Positions 1 through 10,901 of a stretch of DNA of 64,000 nucleotides are shown here, piece after piece. Made by a program: the position numbers and the translations under genes. Origin of the DNA: Hydractinia symbiolongicarpus (lineage: Eukaryota > Cnidaria > Hydrozoa > Anthoathecata > Hydractiniidae); NCBI RefSeq assembly GCF_029227915.1, contig NC_079881.1, forward strand, positions 27,691,501 through 27,755,500, read 5' to 3'. Position 1 is the first letter of the stretch. Every line of letters starts with the position of its first letter. The notes beneath the pieces are model-generated. The model was not told the DNA's origin and searched no databases. It saw only the letters and a list, made by a program, of their open reading frames with translations.

Positions 1-3000
1 GGCGGGTTTTCGTTTGCCGGCGATTAAACTTCTTTTAATCAGCGTCTCATCAAAAATGAAAACATTTTTGAAAACTACAAGTCTCATGGGCTTTAGTGGT
101 TAAATAATAATTTAAAAAATCGTTCGGGAAATGAGTTTACTCCCTGGGTACTTTCTTTGTATACATTCGACTATACGGGACAAGCCCGGGATTTACGGGA
201 AATCGCAGGTTTTCGTTTGCCGGCGATTAAACCTCTTTCATTAAGCGTCTCATTAAAAATGAAAACATTTTTGAGAACTACAAGTCTCATTCGTTCTAGT
301 GGTGCAGAAATAATTTGAAAAATCGTTCGGGAAATCAGTTTACTCCTTGGGTACTTTCTTTATATACATTCAACTATACGTGCCAAGCCCGGGATTTACG
401 GGAAATCGCGGGTTTTCGTTTGCCGGCGATTAAACTTCTTTTATTCAGCGTCTCATCAAAAATGAAAACAAGTTTGAAAACTACAAGTCTCATGCGTTTT
501 AGTGGTGAAAATATAATTTAAAAAATCGTTCGGGAAATAAGTTTACTCCCTGGGTACTTTCTTTGTATACTTTTGACTATATGGGCCAAGCCCGGGATTT
601 ACGGGAAATCGCGGGTTTTCGTTTGCCGGCGATTAAACTTCTTTTATTCAGCCTCTCATCAAAAATGAAAACATTTTTGAAAACTACAAGTCTTATGCGT
701 TTTAGTGGTGAAAAAATAATTTAAAAAATCGTTCTGGAAATGAGTTTACTCACAGGGTACTTTCTTTGTATACATTGGACTATACGGACCAAGCCCGGGA
801 TTTGCGGAAAATCGCGGGTTTTCGTTTGCCGGCGATTAAACCTCTTTCATTAAGCGTCTCATCACAAATGAAAACATTTTTGAAAACTACAAGTCTCATG
901 CATTTTAGTGGTGAAAAAATCATTTAAAAAATCGTTCGGGAAATGAGTTTACTCCCTGGGTACTTTCTTTGTATACTTTTGACTATACGGGCCGAGTCCG
1001 GGATTTACAAGAAATCGCGGGTTTTCGTTTGCCGGCGATTAAACTTCTTTTATTCAGCGTCCCATCAAAAATGAAAACATTTTTGAAAACTACAAATCTC
1101 ATGCGTTTTAATGGTGAAAAAATAATATCAAAAATCGTTCTGGAAATGAGTTTACTCACAGGGTACTTTCTTTGTATACTTTTGACTATACGGGCCGAGT
1201 CTGGGATTTACGGGAAATCGCAGGTTTTCGTTTGCCGGCGATTAAACTTCTTTTATTCAGCGTCTCATCAAAAATGAAAACATTTTTGAAAACTACAAGT
1301 CTCATGCGATTTAGTGGTGAAAAGATAATTTAAAAAATCGCTCTGGAAATGAGTTTACTCACAGGGTACTTTCTTTGTATACATTCGACTATGCGGGACA
1401 AGCCCGGGATTTACGGGAAATCGCAGGTTTTCGTTTGCCAGCGATTAAACCTCTTTCATTATGCGTCTCATTAAAAATGAAAACATTTTTGAGAACTACA
1501 AGTCTCATTCGTTCTAGTGGTGCAGAAATAATTTGAAAAATCGTTCAGGAAATCAGTTTACTCATTGGGTACTTTCTTTATATACATTCAACTATACCGG
1601 CCAAGCCCGGGATTTACGGGAAATCGCAGGTTTTCGTTTGCCGGCGATTAAACTTCTTTTATTCAGCGTCTCATCAAAAATGAAAACATTTTTGAAAACT
1701 ACAAGTCTTATGCGTTTTAGTGGTGAAAAAATAATTTAAAAAATCGTTCTGGAAATGAGTTTACTCACAGGGTACTTTCTTTGTATACTTTTGACTATAC
1801 GGGCCGAGTCTGGCATTTACGGGAAATCGCAGGTTTTCGTTTGCCGGCGATTAAACTTCTTTTATTCAGCGTCTCATTAAAAATGAAATCGTTTTTGAAA
1901 ACTACAAGTCTTATGCGTTTTAGTGGTGAAAAAATAATTTAAAAAATCGTTCTGGAAATGAGTTTACTCACAGGGTACTTTCTTTGTACACATTCGACTA
2001 TACGGGACAAGCCCGGGATTTACGGGAAATCGCAGGTTTTCGTTTGCCGGCGATTAAACCTCTTTCATTAAGCGTCTCATTAAAAATGAAAACATTTTTG
2101 AGAACTACAAGTCTCATTCGTTCTAGTGGTGCAGAAATAATTTGAAAAATCGTTCGGGAAATCAGTTTACTCCTTTGGTACTTTCTTTATATACATTCAA
2201 CTATACGTGCCAAGCCCGGGATTTACGGGAAATCGCGGGTTTTCGTTTGCCGGCGATTAAACTTCTTTTATTCAGCGTCTCATCAAAAATGAAAACAAGT
2301 TTGAAAACTACAAGTCTCATGCGTTTTAGTGGTGAAAATATAATTTAAAAAATCGTTCGGGAAATGAGTTTACTCACAGGGTACTTTCTTTGTACACATT
2401 CGAATATACGGGACAAGCCCGGGATTTACGGGAAATCGCAGGTTTTCGTTTGCCGGCGATTAAACCTCTTTCATTAAGCGTCTCATTAAAAATGAAAACA
2501 TTTTTGAGAACTACAAGTCTCATTCGTTCTAGTGGTGCAGAAATAATTTGAAAAATCGTTCGGGAAATCAGTTTACTCCTTTGGTACTTTCTTTATATAC
2601 ATTCAACTATACGTGCCAAGCCCGGGATTTACGGGAAATCGCGGGTTTTCGTTTGCCGGCGATTAAACTTCTTTTATTCAGCGTCTCATCAAAAATGAAA
2701 ACATTTTTGAAAACTACAAGTCTTATGCGTTTTAGTGGTGAAAAAATAATTTAAAAAATCGTTCTGGAAATGAGTTTACTCACAGGGTACTTTCTTTGTA
2801 TACTTTTGACTATACGGGCCGAGTCTGGCATTTACGGGAAATCGCAGGTTTTCGTTTGCCGGCGATTAAACTTCTTTTATTCAGCGTCTCATTAAAAATG
2901 AAATCGTTTTTGAAAACTACAAGTCTTATGCGTTTTAGTGGTGAAAAAATAATTTAAAAAATCGTTCTGGAAATGAGTTTACTCACAGCGTACTTTCTTT

Positions 3001-4060
3001 GTACACATTCGACTATACGGGACAAGCCCGGGATTTACGGGAAATCGCAGGTTTTCGTTTGCCGGCGATTAAACCTCTTTCATTAAGCGTCTCATTAAAA
3101 ATGAAAACATTTTTGAGAACTACAAGTCTCATTCGTTCTAGTGGTGCAGAAATAATTTGAAAAATCGTTCGGGAAATCAGTTTACTCCTTTGGTACTTTC
3201 TTTATATACATTCAACTATACGTGCCAAGCCCGGGATTTACGGGAAATCGCGGGTTTTCGTTTGCCGGCGATTAAACTTCTTTTATTCAGCGTCTCATCA
3301 AAAATGAAAACATTTTTGAAAACTACAAGTCTCATGCGTTTTAGTGGTGAAAAAATAATATCAAAAATCGTTCGGGAAATGAGTTTACTCCCTGGGTACT
3401 TTCTTTGTATACTTTTGACTATACGGGCAAAGCCCGGGATTTACGGGAAATGGCGGGTTTTCGTTTGCCGGCGATTAAACTTCTTTTAATCAGCGTCTCA
3501 TCAAAAATGAAAACATTTTTAAAAACTACAAGTCTCATGAGATTTAGTGGTGAAATAATAATTTAAAAAATCGTTCTGGAAATGAGTTTACTCACAGGGT
3601 ACTTTCTTTATATACATTCCACTATACGGGACAAGCCCGGGACTTACGGGAAATCGCGGGTTTTCGTTTGCCGGCGATTAAACCTCTTTCATTAAGCGTC
3701 TCATTAAAAATGAAAACATTTTTGAAAACTACGAGTCTCATACGTTCCAGTGGTGCAGAAATAATTGGAAAAATCGTTCGGGAAATCAGTTTACTCATTG
3801 GGTACTTTCTTTATATACATTCAACTATACGTGCCAAGCCCGGGATTTACGGGAATGCTCGGGTTTTCGTTTGCCGGCGATTAAACTTCTTTTACTGAGC
3901 GTCTCATCAAAAATGAAAACATTTTTGAAAACTACAAGTCTCATGCGTTTTAGTGGTGAAAAAATAATTTAAAAAATCGTTCGGGAAATGACTTTACTCC
4001 CTGTGTACTTTCTTTGTATACATTTGCCTACACGGGCCAAGCCCGGGATTTACGGGAAAT
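1..4060 (+). repeat. 20-monomer HOR unit (4,060 bp), copy 1
   Basis: Bases 1-3311 reappear at 4061-7371 with an offset of exactly 4,060 (20 x 203). Private mutations are shared, for example ATATGGGCCAAG near 580, CGAATATACG near 2401 and CTCACAGCG near 2983. I saw no difference in the stretches compared. The match breaks at 3312 (CATTTTTG here, CAAGTTTG at 7372). Bases 3312-4060 belong to the unit length but are not repeated to the right. Monomer types by the T/C code run TCT TCT TCT TCT CT TCT TCT, so the 20-mer is built from 609-bp trimers with one 406-bp dimer. The true left edge may lie outside the window. Confidence 0.9.
121..323 (+). repeat. Representative 203-bp monomer
   Basis: This copy is used to describe the anatomy of the unit. 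Bases 121-165 are a mixed leader with palindrome GTATAC at 159-164. Bases 170-231 form a CpG-bearing, GC-richer core with palindromes CCCGGG (185-190) and GCCGGC (219-224). Bases 232-323 are AT-rich with short A and T runs (AAAAATGAAAACATTTTTGA region, 255-274). By hand count it has 80 G+C in 203 (39%), with 38 C, 42 G and 12 CpG. The octamer CGGGAAAT occurs twice, about 71 bp apart (125 and 196), a hint of an old internal duplication. The length suits one nucleosome plus linker, which is inference. Confidence 0.9.
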
Positions 4061-7000
4061 GGCGGGTTTTCGTTTGCCGGCGATTAAACTTCTTTTAATC
4101 AGCGTCTCATCAAAAATGAAAACATTTTTGAAAACTACAAGTCTCATGGGCTTTAGTGGTTAAATAATAATTTAAAAAATCGTTCGGGAAATGAGTTTAC
4201 TCCCTGGGTACTTTCTTTGTATACATTCGACTATACGGGACAAGCCCGGGATTTACGGGAAATCGCAGGTTTTCGTTTGCCGGCGATTAAACCTCTTTCA
4301 TTAAGCGTCTCATTAAAAATGAAAACATTTTTGAGAACTACAAGTCTCATTCGTTCTAGTGGTGCAGAAATAATTTGAAAAATCGTTCGGGAAATCAGTT
4401 TACTCCTTGGGTACTTTCTTTATATACATTCAACTATACGTGCCAAGCCCGGGATTTACGGGAAATCGCGGGTTTTCGTTTGCCGGCGATTAAACTTCTT
4501 TTATTCAGCGTCTCATCAAAAATGAAAACAAGTTTGAAAACTACAAGTCTCATGCGTTTTAGTGGTGAAAATATAATTTAAAAAATCGTTCGGGAAATAA
4601 GTTTACTCCCTGGGTACTTTCTTTGTATACTTTTGACTATATGGGCCAAGCCCGGGATTTACGGGAAATCGCGGGTTTTCGTTTGCCGGCGATTAAACTT
4701 CTTTTATTCAGCCTCTCATCAAAAATGAAAACATTTTTGAAAACTACAAGTCTTATGCGTTTTAGTGGTGAAAAAATAATTTAAAAAATCGTTCTGGAAA
4801 TGAGTTTACTCACAGGGTACTTTCTTTGTATACATTGGACTATACGGACCAAGCCCGGGATTTGCGGAAAATCGCGGGTTTTCGTTTGCCGGCGATTAAA
4901 CCTCTTTCATTAAGCGTCTCATCACAAATGAAAACATTTTTGAAAACTACAAGTCTCATGCATTTTAGTGGTGAAAAAATCATTTAAAAAATCGTTCGGG
5001 AAATGAGTTTACTCCCTGGGTACTTTCTTTGTATACTTTTGACTATACGGGCCGAGTCCGGGATTTACAAGAAATCGCGGGTTTTCGTTTGCCGGCGATT
5101 AAACTTCTTTTATTCAGCGTCCCATCAAAAATGAAAACATTTTTGAAAACTACAAATCTCATGCGTTTTAATGGTGAAAAAATAATATCAAAAATCGTTC
5201 TGGAAATGAGTTTACTCACAGGGTACTTTCTTTGTATACTTTTGACTATACGGGCCGAGTCTGGGATTTACGGGAAATCGCAGGTTTTCGTTTGCCGGCG
5301 ATTAAACTTCTTTTATTCAGCGTCTCATCAAAAATGAAAACATTTTTGAAAACTACAAGTCTCATGCGATTTAGTGGTGAAAAGATAATTTAAAAAATCG
5401 CTCTGGAAATGAGTTTACTCACAGGGTACTTTCTTTGTATACATTCGACTATGCGGGACAAGCCCGGGATTTACGGGAAATCGCAGGTTTTCGTTTGCCA
5501 GCGATTAAACCTCTTTCATTATGCGTCTCATTAAAAATGAAAACATTTTTGAGAACTACAAGTCTCATTCGTTCTAGTGGTGCAGAAATAATTTGAAAAA
5601 TCGTTCAGGAAATCAGTTTACTCATTGGGTACTTTCTTTATATACATTCAACTATACCGGCCAAGCCCGGGATTTACGGGAAATCGCAGGTTTTCGTTTG
5701 CCGGCGATTAAACTTCTTTTATTCAGCGTCTCATCAAAAATGAAAACATTTTTGAAAACTACAAGTCTTATGCGTTTTAGTGGTGAAAAAATAATTTAAA
5801 AAATCGTTCTGGAAATGAGTTTACTCACAGGGTACTTTCTTTGTATACTTTTGACTATACGGGCCGAGTCTGGCATTTACGGGAAATCGCAGGTTTTCGT
5901 TTGCCGGCGATTAAACTTCTTTTATTCAGCGTCTCATTAAAAATGAAATCGTTTTTGAAAACTACAAGTCTTATGCGTTTTAGTGGTGAAAAAATAATTT
6001 AAAAAATCGTTCTGGAAATGAGTTTACTCACAGGGTACTTTCTTTGTACACATTCGACTATACGGGACAAGCCCGGGATTTACGGGAAATCGCAGGTTTT
6101 CGTTTGCCGGCGATTAAACCTCTTTCATTAAGCGTCTCATTAAAAATGAAAACATTTTTGAGAACTACAAGTCTCATTCGTTCTAGTGGTGCAGAAATAA
6201 TTTGAAAAATCGTTCGGGAAATCAGTTTACTCCTTTGGTACTTTCTTTATATACATTCAACTATACGTGCCAAGCCCGGGATTTACGGGAAATCGCGGGT
6301 TTTCGTTTGCCGGCGATTAAACTTCTTTTATTCAGCGTCTCATCAAAAATGAAAACAAGTTTGAAAACTACAAGTCTCATGCGTTTTAGTGGTGAAAATA
6401 TAATTTAAAAAATCGTTCGGGAAATGAGTTTACTCACAGGGTACTTTCTTTGTACACATTCGAATATACGGGACAAGCCCGGGATTTACGGGAAATCGCA
6501 GGTTTTCGTTTGCCGGCGATTAAACCTCTTTCATTAAGCGTCTCATTAAAAATGAAAACATTTTTGAGAACTACAAGTCTCATTCGTTCTAGTGGTGCAG
6601 AAATAATTTGAAAAATCGTTCGGGAAATCAGTTTACTCCTTTGGTACTTTCTTTATATACATTCAACTATACGTGCCAAGCCCGGGATTTACGGGAAATC
6701 GCGGGTTTTCGTTTGCCGGCGATTAAACTTCTTTTATTCAGCGTCTCATCAAAAATGAAAACATTTTTGAAAACTACAAGTCTTATGCGTTTTAGTGGTG
6801 AAAAAATAATTTAAAAAATCGTTCTGGAAATGAGTTTACTCACAGGGTACTTTCTTTGTATACTTTTGACTATACGGGCCGAGTCTGGCATTTACGGGAA
6901 ATCGCAGGTTTTCGTTTGCCGGCGATTAAACTTCTTTTATTCAGCGTCTCATTAAAAATGAAATCGTTTTTGAAAACTACAAGTCTTATGCGTTTTAGTG

Positions 7001-7371
7001 GTGAAAAAATAATTTAAAAAATCGTTCTGGAAATGAGTTTACTCACAGCGTACTTTCTTTGTACACATTCGACTATACGGGACAAGCCCGGGATTTACGG
7101 GAAATCGCAGGTTTTCGTTTGCCGGCGATTAAACCTCTTTCATTAAGCGTCTCATTAAAAATGAAAACATTTTTGAGAACTACAAGTCTCATTCGTTCTA
7201 GTGGTGCAGAAATAATTTGAAAAATCGTTCGGGAAATCAGTTTACTCCTTTGGTACTTTCTTTATATACATTCAACTATACGTGCCAAGCCCGGGATTTA
7301 CGGGAAATCGCGGGTTTTCGTTTGCCGGCGATTAAACTTCTTTTATTCAGCGTCTCATCAAAAATGAAAAC
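4061..7371 (+). repeat. 20-monomer HOR unit, copy 2 (partial)
   Basis: This is the second copy of bases 1-3311. Both copies carry the same rare changes, so the duplication is recent or has been homogenised. After 7371 the copies part: a monomer with CAAGTTTGAAAAC follows here, while copy 1 has CATTTTTGAAAAC with an AATATCAAAA end. Internal 406-bp dimer steps (for example TTGAAAAATCG starts at 6202 and 6608, then 7217 and 7623) show smaller duplications nested in the large one. Confidence 0.9.
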
Positions 7372-10300
7372 AAGTTTGAAAACTACCAGTCTCATGCGTT
7401 TTAGTGGTGAAAATATAATTTAAAAAATCGTTCGGGAAATGAGTTTACTCACAGGGTACTTTCTTTGTACACATTCGACTATACGGGACAAGCCCGGGAT
7501 TTACGGGAAATCGCAGGTTTTCGTTTGCCGGCGATTAAACCTCTTTCATTAAGCGTCTCATTAAAAATGAAAACATTTTTGAGAACTACAAGTCTCATTC
7601 GTTCTAGTGGTGCAGAAATAATTTGAAAAATCGTTCGGGAAATCAGTTTACTCCTTTGGTACTTTCTTTATATACATTCAACTATACGTGCCAAGCCCGG
7701 GATTTACGGGAAATCGCGGGTTTTCGTTTGCCGGCGATTAAACTTCTTTTATTCAGCGTCTCATCAAAAATGAAAACAAGTTTGAAAACTACAAGTCTCA
7801 TGCGTTTTAGTGGTGAAAATATAATTTAAAAAATCGTTCGGGAAATAAGTTTACTCCCTGGGTACTTTCTTTGTATACTTTTGACTATACGGGCCAAGCC
7901 CGGGATTTACGGGAAATCGCGGGTTTTCGTTTGCCGGCGATTAAACTTCTTTTATTCAGCCTCTCATCAAAAATGAAAACATTTTTGAAAACTACAAGTC
8001 TTATGCGTTTTAGTGGTGAAAAAATAATTTAAAAAATCGTTCTGGAAATGAGTTTACTCACAGGGTACTTTCTTTGTATACATTGGACTATACGGACCAA
8101 GCCCGGGATTTGCGGAAAATTGCGGGTTTTCGTTTGCCGGCGATTAAACTTCTTTTATTCAGCGTCTCATCAAAAATGAAAACAAGTTTAAAAACTACAA
8201 GTCTCATGCGTTTTAGTGGTGAAAAAATAATTTAAAAAATCGTTCGGGAAATAAGTTTACTCCCTGGGTACTTTCTTTTTATACTTTTGACTATACGGGC
8301 TAAGCCCGGGATTTACGGGAAATCGCGGGTTTTCGTTTGCCGGCGATTAAACTTCTTTTATTCAGCGTCTCATCAAAAATGAAAACATTTTTGAAAACTA
8401 CAAGTCTTATGCGTTTTAGTGGTGAAAAAATAATTTAAAAAATCGTTCTGGAAATGAGTTTACTCACAGGGTACTTTCTTTGTATACTTTTGACTATACG
8501 GGCCGAGTCTGGCATTTACGGGAAATCGCAGGTTTTCGTTTGCCGGCGATTAAACTTCTTTTATTCAGCGTCTCATTAAAAATGAAATCGTTTTTGAAAA
8601 CTACAAGTCTTATGCGTTTTAGTGGTGAAAAAATAATTTAAAAAATCGTTCTGGAAATGAGTTTACTCACAGGGTACTTTCTTTGTACACATTCGACTAT
8701 ACGGGACAAGCCCGGGATTTACGGGAAATCGCGGGTTTTCGTTTGCCGGCGATTAAGCTTCTTTTATTCAGCGTCTCATCAAAAATGAAAACATTTTTGA
8801 AAACTACAAGTCTTATGCGTTTTAGAGGTGAAAAAATAATTTAAAAAATCGCTCTGGAAATGAGTATGCTCACAGGGTACATTCTTTGTATACATTCGAC
8901 TATGCGGGCCAAGCCCGGGATTTGCGGAAAATCGCAGGTTTTCGTTTGCCGGCGATTAAACCTCTTTCATTAAGCGTCTCATCAAAAATGAAAACATTTT
9001 TAAAAACTACAAGTCTCATGGGCTTTAGTGGTGAAATAATAATTTGAAAAATCGTTCGGGAAATGAGTTTACTCCCTGGGTACTTTCTTTGTATACTTTT
9101 GACTATACCGGCCGAGTCTGGGATTTACGGGAAATCGCAGGTTTTCGTTTGCCGGCGATTAAACTTCTTTTATTCAGCGTCTCCTCAAAAATGAAAACAA
9201 GTTTGAAAACTACAAGTCTCATGCGTTTTAGTGGTGAAAATATAATTTAAAAAATCGTTCGGGAAATAAGTTTACTCCCTGGGTACTTTCTTTGTATACT
9301 TTTGACTATACGGGCCAAGCCCGGGATTTACGGGAAAACGCGGGTTTTCGTTTGCCGGCGATTAAACTTCTTTTATTCAGCCTCTCATCAAAAATGAAAA
9401 CATTTTTGAAAACTACAAGTCTCATGCGTTTTAGTGGTGAAAAAATAATTTAAAAAATCGTTCGGGAAATGAGTTTACTCCCTGGGTACTTTCTTTGTAT
9501 ACTTTTGACTATACGGGCCAAGCCCGGGATTTACAAGAAATCGCGGGTTTTCGTTTGCCGGCGATTAAACTTCTTTTATTCAGCGTCCCATCAAAAATGA
9601 AAACATTTTTGAAAACTACAAGTCTCATGCGTTTTAGTGGTGAAAAAATAATATCAAAAATCGTTCGGGAAATGAGTTTACTCCCTGGGTACTTTCTTTG
9701 TATACTTTTGACTATACGGGCCAAGCCCGGGATTTACGGGAAATCGCTGGTTTTCGTTTGCCGACGATTAAACTTCTTTCATTAAGCGTTTCATCAAAAA
9801 TGAAAACACTTTTGAAAACTACAAGTCTCATGCGCTTTAGTGGTGAAAAAATAATATCAAAAATCGTTCGGGAAATGAGTTTACTCCCTGGGTACTTTCT
9901 TTGTATACTTTTGACTATACGGGCCAAGCCCGGGATTTACGGGAAATCGCTGGTTTCCGTTTGCCGACGATTAAACCTCTTTCACTAAGCGTTTCATCAA
10001 AAATGAAAACACTTTTGAAAACTACAAGTCTCATGCGTTTTAGTGGTGAAAAAATAATTTAAAAAATCGTTCGGAAAATGAGTTTACTCCCTGGGTACTT
10101 TCTTTGTATACTTTTGACTATACGGGCCAAGCCCGGGATTTACGGGAAATGGCGGGTTTTCGTTTGCCGGCGATTAAACTTCTTTTAATCAGCGTCTCAT
10201 CAAAAATGAAAACATTTTTGAAAACTACAAGTCTCATGGGCTTTAGTGGTTAAATAATAATTTAAAAAATCTTTGGGGAAATGAGTTTACTCCCTGGGTA

Positions 10301-10901
10301 CTTTTTTGTATACTTTTGACTTTAAAGGCTGAGTCCGGGATTTACGGGAAATCGCAGGTTTTCGTTTGCCGGCGATTAAACTTCTTTTATTCAGCGTCTC
10401 ATCAAAAATGAAAACATTTTTAAAAACTACAAGTCTCATGGGCTTTAGTGGTGAAATAATAATTTAAAAAATCGTTCGGGAAATGAGTTTACTCCCTGGG
10501 TACTTTCTTTGTATACTTTTGACTATACGGGCCGAGTCTGGGATTTACGGGAAATCGCAGGTTTTCGTTTGCCGGCGATTAAACTTCTTTTATTCAGCGT
10601 CTCATCAAAAATGAAAACATTTTTGAAAACTACAAGTCTCATGCGATTTAGTGGTGAAAAGATAATTTAAAAAATCGTTCGGGAAATGAGTTTACTCACA
10701 GGGCACTTTCTTTATATACATTCCACTATACGGAAAAGGCCGGGATTTACGGGAAATCGCGGGTTTTCGTTTGCCGGCGATTAAACCTCTTTCATTAAGC
10801 GTCTCATTAAAAATGAAAACATTTTTGAAAACTACGAGTCTCATACGTTCTAGTGGTGCAGAAATAATTGGAAAAATCGTTCGGGAAATCAGTTTACTCA
10901 T
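7372..10901 (+). repeat. Mixed monomers without a clean HOR
   Basis: About 17 monomers belong to classes found on both sides. 7,830-8,120 resembles 4,580-4,870 (offset 3,248 = 16 monomers), including the rare TATACGGACC. An isolated GAGTATGCTCACAGGG monomer at about 8,870 belongs to a class otherwise seen only right of 49.8 kb. Two nearly identical neighbours at 9,495 and 9,698 (203-bp step) both end AATATCAAAA instead of AATTTAAAA. The first 202-bp monomer (TACTTTTTTGTATAC plus GACTTTAAAGGCTGAG) appears near 10,300. No gene or unique sequence is visible. Confidence 0.85.

Noticed and set aside
151-175. TATA-like TTTATATAC as a promoter
   Set aside because: The word is a common variant of CTTTGTATAC in the monomer, with no gene downstream.
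210-227. CENP-B box at TTTCGTTTGCCGGCGAT
   Set aside because: The first half resembles the box (TTCGTT), but the required A and CGGG positions are wrong, so it fails the core motif.
315-521. 68-codon frame repeated many times (2,142, 2,548, 4,375, 6,202, 12,087, 18,570, 36,204, 49,594 and others)
   Set aside because: It starts with TTG (TTGAAAAATCG), has no visible ribosome-binding or promoter context, and ends at the common TTTAA of each monomer. Substitutions between copies do not favour third codon positions as far as I can see. It recurs only because the monomer recurs.
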